Source: Acidobacteriota bacterium (GTDB lineage: Bacteria; Acidobacteriota; Terriglobia; Bryobacterales; Bryobacteraceae). Taken from it: a stretch of DNA of 10,633 nucleotides. The stretch lies in assembly GCA_023380575.1 (NCBI GenBank), contig JAMCRM010000118.1, forward strand, positions 1-10,633. Direction: 5' to 3'. Position 1 is the first letter of the stretch, and each line of letters begins with the position of its first letter. A program made the position numbers and the translations under genes. Under the pieces are notes generated by a model. The model was not told the origin of the DNA, made no database searches, and worked only from the letters and a program-made list of their open reading frames with translations. This document shows, piece after piece, positions 1-7,163 of the stretch.

Positions 1-1
1 G

Positions 2-1414
2 CCAGGGCGGCCGCTGGGGGCCACCGATAGTTCCGTGGAAGCAGCCTGGGACTACGACGTTGATGATTGGCGCAAGGATTTCGTGGCCCTGGTAAAGGAC
101 CTGGCCCCGCAGGTGATCCGCTATGGCGGGCTGGTCAGCCGCTATTACAAATGGCGCGAGGGCGTGGGACCGGTCGCGAAGCGCCCTTCGATGCGCAATT
201 ATGTGTGGGCCGGAAAGGAAACCAACCGCGTCGGCACGCACGAATTCCTTGACCTCTGCCGCCGTGTCGGCGCCGAGCCGCTCTATTGCGTGAATTTCCT
301 CAGCGATGGCGAAAAGCGCTATCGTAGTACGCCCGAGGGCGACCGCACCGGAGACGCGCGAGAGGCGGCCGACTGGGTCTCCTACGCCAATGATCCCGAC
401 AACCGCGAGCGCAAAGCCAACGGGGCCGCCGAGCCCTACGGGATCAAACTCTGGCAGATCGGCAACGAGACCTCGTACGGCAGCGCGACTTTTGATCGGG
501 ACGAATCCGTGGCCCACACCGTGGAGTTTGCACGTGCCATGAAGCAGCGGGACCGTGGTATCAAGCTGATAGGCTGGGGCGACCACGGGCGGCCGGGCGG
601 CGGATTATGGGCGCCCGCGCTCGTTGAGCGGGCCGGCGAGTACCTGGACATGGTGGCCATTCACATGATGGGCCAAAGCCCTCGTGGTCCCGATACCGTG
701 CTGCGCGGCCTGCGCTACCAGGGGGAACCGGAACAAGCCTGGGCCGAGTTGCTTGAACTTGCGGGCAACGTGGAGAAACGTGTGATCGAACTGGAGCAGG
801 CCATTGCGGCGCAGGGCTCGCAAGCGGGCATCGCGATCACGGAAGGCCATTTGAGCCTGAGCCCGCACAATGCCAATCCGATCCTGCTGGAATGGCTGTG
901 CGCGGCTTACCACGCCCGCTCGCTGAACATCTACCAGCGGCACGGCGCGCGCGTGAAGATTGCGACCGCGGCGGATTTCGAAGGTAACCGCTGGACCGTA
1001 AACGCGGTCCTGCTACAGACGCCCAGAGGCATCAGCTATCTGACCCCGGCCGGTTCCATAGCGAGGCTGTTCCGGCGATGGAGCGGAGAGCAGGGTATAG
1101 CGGTGACCGCGGCGCCCTCAGGCCTGGACATTGCGGCAAGCCGCGCGGGCAATCGGATCTATTTGCACGTGGTGAATGTGGAATACGGCAGGTCCGTGGC
1201 GGCCGGCTTCGCGGTGAAAGGGACGGTGGTGAAGTCCGGCCGCGTCCACGCGATCGCTCCGGAGCATTTGAGGCAATCCGTGAGCCAGGATCAGCCGGAT
1301 GTTTTCCGCCCCCGCGATTTCACGTTGCCCCCCGGGCCGGCGCTCGAATGGCGCTTCCCGGCTGGTTCGGTAAGCGTGGTGGAGTTGGAGACTGTGAAGA
1401 TTGGCGAAAACGGT

Positions 1415-1420
<6 letters not shown>
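2..1420 (+). CDS. Alpha-L-arabinofuranosidase-like glycoside hydrolase (GH51-like), 5' partial
   Basis: Probably hydrolyses terminal alpha-L-arabinofuranosyl groups from plant-type polysaccharides. The frame is open back to base 2 and already reads family-like sequence (PLGATDSSVEAAWDYD) before the GTG at 35, so the true start is probably outside the window; about 472 residues are visible and perhaps 30-40 are missing. Numbering from the codon at base 2, a TIM-barrel domain carries the general acid/base motif WQIGNETS (Glu156) and a probable nucleophile in AITEGHLS (Glu281), 125 residues apart, which fits clan GH-A family 51. Other family-like blocks are IRYGG, RVGTHEF, EPLYCVNFLSDG, DMVAIHMMGQSP and NIYQRHG. 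After about residue 350 a beta-rich domain resembles the GH51 C-terminal sandwich. No signal peptide can be judged. The TGA stop lies inside the 3' end of the convergent tRNA-Lys gene. The fold and catalytic pair are fairly safe; substrate specificity is inferred. Confidence 0.78.
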
Positions 1421-1490
<70 letters not shown>

Positions 1491-1517
1491 ACGTTTTGGA
1501 GTAATGCTTGGGGCAGG

Positions 1518-1545
1518 CTTGGCACCGGATCTTCCCGGCGCCAAG
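1518..1545 (-). other. 11-bp hairpin between Fe-S oxidoreductase gene and tRNA-Lys
   Basis: Bases 1518-1528 (CTTGGCACCGG) and 1535-1545 (CCGGCGCCAAG) form an inverted repeat around a 6-base loop. The only imperfect pair is A-C as plus-strand RNA but G-U as minus-strand RNA, so the stem is complete only when transcribed from the minus strand. It lies 3' of the oxidoreductase gene and 5' of the tRNA. No U-run follows on the minus strand, so it is not a standard intrinsic terminator. It may end or protect the upstream mRNA, or sit at the start of the tRNA precursor. Confidence 0.55.
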
Positions 1546-1549
1546 TCGC

Positions 1550-1558
1550 ATTATAGCA
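1550..1558 (-). promoter_or_regulatory. Extended -10 promoter for tRNA-Lys
   Basis: The minus strand reads TGCTATAAT, a full match to the extended -10 consensus TGnTATAAT. It lies about 60 bases upstream of the mature tRNA 5' end and 17 bases past the stop of the preceding oxidoreductase gene. No recognisable -35 hexamer occurs 16-18 bases upstream, as is common for extended -10 promoters. The predicted transcription start (about 1543) falls at the beginning of the hairpin at 1545-1518. Confidence 0.6.
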
Positions 1559-1574
1559 TCTCTCTCGGGATGCG

Positions 1575-3446
1575 CTACTTTTCTGTCGCGTCTTGTACTT
1601 TTTCGAGAGACGCCGCCGCGATCTGCACGATGTCCATTAACTTGGGCGAAGGCCCTTCGAGCGTGCCGAAGGCGTCCCGGAACATCGTCTGGCAGAACGG
1701 GCAGGCCGTGCCCACCACCGGCGCGCCGGTCTTGGCCAGTTCCTGCGCTCGCTCTACGTTCACGCGGCGCCCCTTCTCTTCGCCCAGGAACATCTGGCCG
1801 CCGCCCGCCCCGCAGCAGAAGGAACGCTGGCGGGCCCGTGGCGGATCGATCACCCGGGTGGAGCGCGCCACTACGGCGCGCGGCTCGTCGTAGATGTTGC
1901 GGTAGCGCCCCAGGTAGCAGGGGTCGTGGAAGACCACCCGGTCGCCGCCCGCGCCGTTGGCGGGCAGTCGGGCCGCGTGACGGGCCAGCAGTTCGCTGTG
2001 ATGCTCGATTTCGAAATTCGCCCCGAACTCTTTCCAGTCCGTGCCGATGGTCCTCACGCAGTGCGGGCAGATGGCCAGCAATTTCCCCGCGTGCGCGGAG
2101 TTGAGTTGCTCGATGTTGTATTCGGCCATTTGCTGGAACAGCAGGTCGTTGCCCAGGCGGCGCGCCGGGTCTCCGGTACACTTCTCGCGGCGCAACACCC
2201 CGAAGGTGATCCCCAGGTGCTGCAGCACCCGCGCCAGCGACAGAACGATCTCGCGCCCCTGCGGATCGTAGGAGCCCATGCAGCCGAGCCACAAGCAGTA
2301 TTCCTGGGTGCCGTCGAAGTACGGCAATTCGTTCTTCTCGATAAATTTCTGCCGCTCCGTGGAGGAGAAGCCCAGGGAGTTGCCGTTGCGCTCCAGCGTG
2401 AGGAACAGCTTGGTGCCGTATTCGTCCTCCCAGCGTCCGGTGTTGACCGCTCCCCGGCGCAGGCCCACAATGATCGGCAGGTGCTGGATGCCTACCGGGC
2501 ACTGGTACTCGCATCCGCCGCAGGTGGTGCACTGGAAGGCAGCCTCCTCGGAGATGTGTTTGGCCAGCAGGGGCTCCCCACCGGCGGTTCCGTCTTCCTT
2601 CAGATAACGGCGCAGACCCAGGATGATCTCCTTGGGGTTAAGGACCTTGCCCGTGTTGAAGGCCGGGCAGTGCTCCGTGCAGCGCCCGCATTCCACGCAA
2701 CTGAAGGCCTGCAAAGCATCGATGCGGGTCACGTCCTTGCCGGTATCGAGCCCGAAATCCTCATCCCCGGCCAGCGGGGGAATCCTGCTGAACCCCTGCC
2801 GGCGTAGAAACACCGTCGCCGGGCTGATCATCAGGTGAAGGTGCTTGGTGTGCGGGATCAGGGGCAGGAAGGCCAACAGGGTAATGGTGTGCAGCCACCA
2901 GTTCACCTTTCCGGCAACGCTGGTCTCGGCGAAACCGATGCCGGGGACGCCAGCCAGGTACGTCACCATTAATAGAAAGATGAGCCCGGCAATGACCCCG
3001 GATTCCGGCGAAACCTTTCCCAGCCAGAGCGGCCGCACGAAAAACCGGCGGATGAACAGACCCGTGATCGCGATCGCCACCGCCACCGCGAACACGGCCA
3101 CGAAGTACATATAGGCGCGGCTGAAGCCATCCTCACCCCTGAGGACGGGCAGGTTGAAGCCGCCGGCGAAATGGTTGATGCTGATCAGGACGAAGGCGCA
3201 AAATCCCCAAAAGACAAATGCGTGCGCCAATCCGGGGAGCGGCCGCTCGCGGATCACCTGGCCTTGCAGCGCCACCTCCCAAAGAAACTGCCGGATGCGC
3301 GGGCCGAGCGGGTACAACTTGAAATCGGCATCCGCGCGCGCCCGCCGCAGCACCTCCACTACCTTCCCGAACCTTGCCCAGAACAAAGCGAGAGAAGTGC
3401 AAATCAGAACTGCCAAAACGATCATTTCGATCCAGGAGTGTTGCAT
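1575..3446 (-). CDS. Membrane Fe-S oxidoreductase, NarI-HdrD fusion (EtfD-like)
   Basis: Likely passes electrons from a soluble donor, such as electron-transfer flavoprotein, into the membrane quinone pool. From the start at 3446 (623 residues): five predicted membrane helices (about 6-26, 71-94, 109-132, 149-171, 181-201) form a NarI-like domain with candidate haem b ligands His75, His92, His186 and His199. Next comes a ferredoxin domain with two 4Fe-4S motifs (Cys250/253/256/260 and 306/309/312/316). Two CCG domains of the HdrB/HdrD type follow: Cys384, 389, 423, 460, 463 and Cys510, 544, 545, 582, 585. The first has Cys-Thr-Gly where CCG is classical. An ATG at 3485 adds 13 residues and has a better ribosome site (GAGGGG), but its codons look non-coding. 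No etfAB or dehydrogenase gene is in view. The domain call is firm; the partner is unknown. Confidence 0.88.
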   Translation of the reverse strand: MQHSWIEMIVLAVLICTSLALFWARFGKVVEVLRRARADADFKLYPLGPRIRQFLWEVALQGQVIRERPLPGLAHAFVFWGFCAFVLISINHFAGGFNLPVLRGEDGFSRAYMYFVAVFAVAVAIAITGLFIRRFFVRPLWLGKVSPESGVIAGLIFLLMVTYLAGVPGIGFAETSVAGKVNWWLHTITLLAFLPLIPHTKHLHLMISPATVFLRRQGFSRIPPLAGDEDFGLDTGKDVTRIDALQAFSCVECGRCTEHCPAFNTGKVLNPKEIILGLRRYLKEDGTAGGEPLLAKHISEEAAFQCTTCGGCEYQCPVGIQHLPIIVGLRRGAVNTGRWEDEYGTKLFLTLERNGNSLGFSSTERQKFIEKNELPYFDGTQEYCLWLGCMGSYDPQGREIVLSLARVLQHLGITFGVLRREKCTGDPARRLGNDLLFQQMAEYNIEQLNSAHAGKLLAICPHCVRTIGTDWKEFGANFEIEHHSELLARHAARLPANGAGGDRVVFHDPCYLGRYRNIYDEPRAVVARSTRVIDPPRARQRSFCCGAGGGQMFLGEEKGRRVNVERAQELAKTGAPVVGTACPFCQTMFRDAFGTLEGPSPKLMDIVQIAAASLEKVQDATEK

Positions 3447-3506
3447 ATCATTCGTTCCGGGGCCAACCCGAAACAAATGTAGCATGCACCCCTCGTACGA
3501 ACCCGT

Positions 3507-3526
3507 TAGAATTAATACTCTGGAGG
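3507..3526 (+). promoter_or_regulatory. Possible -10 and ribosome site for UDP-glucuronate decarboxylase
   Basis: In the gap between two divergent genes, TAGAAT (3507-3512) matches five of six bases of the -10 consensus, without a clear -35. GGAGG at 3522-3526 lies seven bases before the TTG start and decides that start. The surrounding AT-rich patch, which reads TATTAAT on the other strand, may also serve the divergent oxidoreductase gene. The ribosome site is convincing; the promoter is tentative. Confidence 0.35.
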
Positions 3527-3533
3527 CTGAATA

Positions 3534-4484
3534 TTGCGTATTGTGGTGGCCGGAGCGGCCGGTTTTATCGGCTCGCATCTTTGCGAGCGCCTGCTGGCGG
3601 AGCAGAATGAGGTGATCGCCGTCGATAATCTGCGGACCGGAGCCGAAAGGAACCTCCTTGCGCTAGCCACCCAGCCCCGCTTTTTTTTCGCCCAGCATGA
3701 CATCACGCAACCCTTCGACGTCCCGGGACCGGTGGATGTCGTGTTGAACCTGGCATCCCCCGCCAGCCCCAAAGACTACCTGCAGTTTCCCGTGGAGACT
3801 CTCGAAACCGGATCCGTTGGAACGCGCAACCTGCTTGACCTGGCGCGCCAGAAGCAGGCCCGCTTCCTGCTCGCGTCCACCTCAGAGTGCTACGGCGACC
3901 CGCAGGTGCATCCGCAGGTGGAAACATATTGGGGCAACGTCAACCCGGTAGGACCCCGCTCCTGCTACGACGAGAGCAAGCGCTTCGCCGAGGCCCTCAC
4001 CATGGCTTACCATCGCAAACACGGCTTGCGCACCAACATCGCCCGCATCTTCAATACCTACGGACCGCGCATGAAACTGGACGACGGCCGCGTGGTGCCC
4101 ACCCTCATCGACCAGGCCCTGCGCGGAGTTCCCCTGACAGTGTTCGGCGACGGCTCGCAGACGCGGAGTTTCTGCTACGTGGCCGACCTGGTGGATGGCC
4201 TTTGCCGCCTGATGCTCTCCGACGAGCGCTACCCCGTCAATCTGGGCAATCCCTGCGAGGTGACCATCCAGGAGTTTGCCGGCCGCATCCGGGAACTCAC
4301 CGGCAGCGCCTCCCCGATCGTGCACCTTCCCCTGCCGGAAGACGATCCGAAACAACGCAAGCCGGATATCTCCAAAGCCCTGAATATTCTGGATTGGAAG
4401 CCGCGCGTTCCCCTGGAGGAAGGGTTGCGGCTCACGATCGAGTTTTTCAGCAAGCAGCCCGCCAACCCGACAACCGGGTCCTGA
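3534..4484 (+). CDS. UDP-glucuronate decarboxylase (UDP-xylose synthase)
   Basis: Converts UDP-glucuronate to UDP-xylose and CO2 with bound NAD+, supplying pentose for cell-surface polysaccharide. The 316 residues cover a complete extended short-chain dehydrogenase. The Rossmann motif GAAGFIG (Gly7, 10, 13) is followed by Asp31, which should hold the NAD ribose. The catalytic stretch STSECYGDP (Thr116, Ser117, Glu118) and YDESK (Tyr145, Lys149) are present. [20 protein letters not shown] and [13 protein letters not shown] are typical of this family and separate it from dTDP-glucose dehydratases and UDP-glucose epimerases. No membrane segment is visible, so it is probably cytoplasmic. Translation starts at TTG, supported by GGAGG seven bases upstream and by the protein beginning right at the first beta strand. 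A T8 run (3681-3688) encodes part of Phe50-Phe52. No other sugar-nucleotide or glycosyltransferase gene is adjacent, so the product polymer is unknown. Confidence 0.9.
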   Translation: MRIVVAGAAGFIGSHLCERLLAEQNEVIAVDNLRTGAERNLLALATQPRFFFAQHDITQPFDVPGPVDVVLNLASPASPKDYLQFPVETLETGSVGTRNLLDLARQKQARFLLASTSECYGDPQVHPQVETYWGNVNPVGPRSCYDESKRFAEALTMAYHRKHGLRTNIARIFNTYGPRMKLDDGRVVPTLIDQALRGVPLTVFGDGSQTRSFCYVADLVDGLCRLMLSDERYPVNLGNPCEVTIQEFAGRIRELTGSASPIVHLPLPEDDPKQRKPDISKALNILDWKPRVPLEEGLRLTIEFFSKQPANPTTGS

Positions 4485-4506
4485 AAGTCACCGCGTTGCT
4501 GAGAGA

Positions 4507-4515
4507 TGCTATCAT
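4507..4515 (+). promoter_or_regulatory. Extended -10 promoter for nuoM
   Basis: TGCTATCAT lies in the 55-base gap before nuoM. It matches the extended -10 consensus except for one base, and no -35 is evident. A start near 4522 would leave a short leader of about 18 bases carrying GGAG at 4533-4536 just before the ATG. The 11 bases 4505-4515 equal the tRNA-Lys promoter element except for one base. Confidence 0.45.
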
Positions 4516-4539
4516 AGGGCTTCCCTCAACCCGGAGCTT

Positions 4540-6087
4540 ATGGAGCATCTGCTTTCTTTTGTCCTGTTTACGCCGCTGGCCGGCATGCTGGTTCTGTTCT
4601 TCCTGCCTTCCACCAACGCGCGGTTGATCAAGCTATGGGCGAATGCCACGGCCTTCGTGGGCTTCCTGGTATCGCTGCCCCTCGTGTTCCAGTTCGACAG
4701 CCACAAAGACTACCAGTTTGTAGAACGGGTTCCCTGGATCCCCAGCATCGGCGCCTCCTACCACATCGGCATTGACGGACTGGGGCTGCTGCTGGTGATG
4801 CTCACGACGGTGGTGGGCTTCCTCGCTATTCTTTCGAGCTGGAATGCCGTCCAGGACCGCCTCAAGGAGTACTACGCATTTTTCCTTCTGCTCCAGACCG
4901 GTATGCTGGGCGTCTTCATCTCGCTCGACTTCCTGCTTTTCTTCATCTTCTGGGAAACCGTGCTGGTGCCCATGTACTTCATCATCGCCATCTGGGGCGG
5001 CCCGCGCCGCGCCTATGCCGCGATCAAGTTCATGATCTACACCTCGATCGGATCCGTGCTGATGCTGCTCGGCATCCTGACCTTGTACTATCACCACTCA
5101 GTGCAGTTCCAGTCCTACTCGTTCGATATCGCGGACCTGCTCCAGACGCACGTGGCTTCCGGGGTGCAGTGGTGGGTCTTCTGGGCGTTCTTCGTGGGCT
5201 TCGCGGTGAAGGTGCCGATGTGGCCGTTCCACACCTGGCTGCCGGATGCGCACGTGGAAGCCCCCACCGCCGGCTCGGTGATCCTGGCCAGCATTCTACT
5301 GAAGATGGGGACGTACGGTTTCCTGCGCTTCTCCCTCCCCCTGCTTCCGGATTCCGCTAAGAATCCCACCATCGTGAACGTGATGGCGGTGCTCTCGATC
5401 ATCGGCATCGTCTATGGCGCGCTGGCCTCGCTCATGCAAAAGGACTGGAAGAAGCTAGTCGCCTATTCGTCGGTGAGCCACCTGGGCTTCTGCACGCTGG
5501 GCATCTTCGCCCTCAACCCGGCCGGCATTGCGGGTTCCATCATCCAGCAGATCAACCATGGCATCTCGACGGGTATGCTCTTCCTTGTGGTGGGGATCGT
5601 CTATGAGCGCCGCCACACGCGCGAGATCTCCGAATACGGCGGGCTGATGCGGGTGATGCCGGTGTTTACCATCGTCTTCCTGCTGGCCGCCCTCAGTTCC
5701 ATGGGCATGCCGCCGCTCAACGGCTTCATCGGTGAAATCACCATCCTGCAGGGCGCTTACCAGATGTCCCTGAATTGGGCGGTGTGGGGCGCCGTGGGCA
5801 TCGCCTTGGGAGCGGCTTACCTGCTGTGGCTGTTCCAGCGCACCATGCTGGGAAACATCTCCGAAAAGAACCAGTTGCTGAAGGACCTTTCCATGCGTGA
5901 GGTAGCGGTGTTCCTGCCGCTGATCGCCTGGGCCTTCTGGATCGGCTGCTACCCGCAGCCCTATTTCAAGGTGCTGGAACGGCCGGTGGCCCAGATTGTG
6001 GAACGGGTGCGGCCCGGCTACTACGCCCAGCACCACCTGCCGAATCCCCTGGACCGGCAGCTTACTGCGGCGGTTGCGGGCCGCTGA
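4540..6087 (+). CDS. nuoM: NADH-quinone oxidoreductase subunit M
   Basis: Proton-pumping antiporter-like membrane subunit of respiratory complex I. The 515 residues are of normal length, hydrophobic throughout, and consistent with about 14 helices. The functional residues align with the E. coli protein from memory: Glu139 in FWET (its Glu144), Lys224 in FAVKVP (Lys234), Lys255 in LLKMG (Lys265), His314 in SSVSHLG, and Glu399 in NGFIGE. The blocks PFHTWLPDAHVEAPT and MGMPPLNGFIGE identify NuoM rather than NuoL, NuoN or an Mrp antiporter. The ATG is preceded by GGAG at close spacing. Unusually, it has no nuo neighbour: a sugar-nucleotide enzyme lies upstream and a radical SAM gene, convergent and overlapping by 26 bases, lies downstream. 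It looks intact and functional. It may complement a split nuo locus or serve a second complex I. Confidence 0.93.
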   Translation: MEHLLSFVLFTPLAGMLVLFFLPSTNARLIKLWANATAFVGFLVSLPLVFQFDSHKDYQFVERVPWIPSIGASYHIGIDGLGLLLVMLTTVVGFLAILSSWNAVQDRLKEYYAFFLLLQTGMLGVFISLDFLLFFIFWETVLVPMYFIIAIWGGPRRAYAAIKFMIYTSIGSVLMLLGILTLYYHHSVQFQSYSFDIADLLQTHVASGVQWWVFWAFFVGFAVKVPMWPFHTWLPDAHVEAPTAGSVILASILLKMGTYGFLRFSLPLLPDSAKNPTIVNVMAVLSIIGIVYGALASLMQKDWKKLVAYSSVSHLGFCTLGIFALNPAGIAGSIIQQINHGISTGMLFLVVGIVYERRHTREISEYGGLMRVMPVFTIVFLLAALSSMGMPPLNGFIGEITILQGAYQMSLNWAVWGAVGIALGAAYLLWLFQRTMLGNISEKNQLLKDLSMREVAVFLPLIAWAFWIGCYPQPYFKVLERPVAQIVERVRPGYYAQHHLPNPLDRQLTAAVAGR

Positions 6088-7117
6088 TCCGCACCAGGTC
6101 CGGACGCTCCGACACCGGCTTGGGGGGCCGCAGCAGGCCCCTCGCCAGCCGTTCGACGGCCGGTAGCAGGCGCCGCACGGTTTTCCCGTCGAGGAGCAGG
6201 CTGCCCGCTACCAGCAAGGGATGGGGGATGGTGGTGCAGCACCGCGCGCATACATCGATTTCACCGGCTCTGCCGGTCACATGCAGCCGGCGCATGCGCA
6301 TCATCTCTTCCCCGTTCCAGAGTTCCCCGATCTCCTGTTGGGTAATGTTCCCCAACGGCGCTCCGTCCAGCATGTAGCTCTGGCAGCAGGGGTACACGTC
6401 GCCGTTTTGCTTGACGTACAGCGGTCCGCGCCATAGGTAATGGCATGGGTGCTGCCAGTCTGCGGCGGTGTGGCCGGCGCCGGGACGCATGAGGTTGGTC
6501 TCGTCTTCCTTGATCCGCACCAGGTCCACTCCCGGGACGGCGCTCCAGAAGCGGATGAACTCCTCCACTTCGCCGGCGTTGCGCTCCATGCGAACCATCT
6601 GTACCACCACCTGCAGCCGGGAGCCCCGCGCGTGCTTGAGACGCAAGAAACGCAGCAGGTTTTCGCGCACTTTGGCGAAGCGGGCGCCTTTCCGGTAGAA
6701 CTCGAAAGTCTCCGGGTTGACTCCATCGAAACTGAGGGTGATCTGCTCCAGGGAACTCGCCAGCACACGTTCCGCATAACGCTCGTCCAGAAGGGTCCCG
6801 TTGGTCGAAAGCAGGGTGGAGATGCTGTGGCGATGGCAGAACTCGATGCGCTCGAAGATGGCCGGGTCGAGGAAAGGTTCGCCCAGTCCGATCAGCATCA
6901 TGTGTTCGGCTGTTTGGCCGGCTTGGGAAACCAGGCGTTCGAAGACCGCATCCGCCATATCCGCCTTGGGTTGGGGATGCGTTTCGCGCGGGCACATGGG
7001 GCAGTAGAGATTGCAGCGCGCGGTGGTTTCCACGATGTACTCCACGGGCAGGCCGCCGAGACGGCAGCGCCGCGCCAGATATCCCCAAAGAAGCTTTGCC
7101 CGGTTCCAGGCCCGCAT
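6062..7117 (-). CDS. Radical SAM protein with SPASM/twitch-type C-terminal domain
   Basis: A radical S-adenosylmethionine enzyme of unknown substrate, 351 residues. The core has the cluster motif CNLYCPMC (Cys35, Cys39, Cys42), the glycine-rich GLGEPFL (77-83) for SAM binding, and STNGTLL and LSFDGVN strands. The C-terminal part has Cys225-X13-Gly239-X4-Cys244 and then Cys290-X2-Cys293, but not the later CX5CX3C block. It therefore probably binds one auxiliary 4Fe-4S cluster, not two. Such COG0535-type proteins modify peptides or small molecules; no precursor peptide or partner gene is visible here. The last 26 bases overlap the convergent nuoM gene. The ATG at 7117 has only a weak ribosome site; it is chosen because the protein is then complete from its N-terminal helix. 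No signal peptide is seen. Family call firm, function unknown. Confidence 0.87.
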   Translation of the reverse strand: MRAWNRAKLLWGYLARRCRLGGLPVEYIVETTARCNLYCPMCPRETHPQPKADMADAVFERLVSQAGQTAEHMMLIGLGEPFLDPAIFERIEFCHRHSISTLLSTNGTLLDERYAERVLASSLEQITLSFDGVNPETFEFYRKGARFAKVRENLLRFLRLKHARGSRLQVVVQMVRMERNAGEVEEFIRFWSAVPGVDLVRIKEDETNLMRPGAGHTAADWQHPCHYLWRGPLYVKQNGDVYPCCQSYMLDGAPLGNITQQEIGELWNGEEMMRMRRLHVTGRAGEIDVCARCCTTIPHPLLVAGSLLLDGKTVRRLLPAVERLARGLLRPPKPVSERPDLVRISGPQPPQ

Positions 7118-7163
7118 CGGATTGTCTCATTCATTGTACCTGCCATCGGGAAACCGGAATCAT
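7118..7163. promoter_or_regulatory. Short divergent intergenic region
   Basis: These 46 bases separate the divergent radical SAM and photolyase genes and must hold any promoters for both. On the minus strand TACAAT (7133-7138) matches five of six bases of a -10 and would give a very short leader for the radical SAM gene. No -35 is clear. For the photolyase I see only a weak GGAA ribosome site at 7156-7159 and no convincing promoter. Confidence 0.25.

Noticed and set aside
1518..1545. Hairpin as a standard rho-independent terminator
   Set aside because: No U-run follows on the minus strand. On the plus strand the stem has a mismatch and is also not followed by a T-run, so it is reported only as a hairpin.
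3681..3688. T8 run that might mark an intrinsic terminator or slippage site
   Set aside because: No stable hairpin precedes it and it encodes Phe-Phe-Phe in frame within the conserved N-terminal half of the UDP-glucuronate decarboxylase.
4468..4480. Small CCCG/CGGG inverted repeat at the end of the UDP-glucuronate decarboxylase gene
   Set aside because: Only four pairs, inside coding sequence and without a T-run; too weak to call a terminator.
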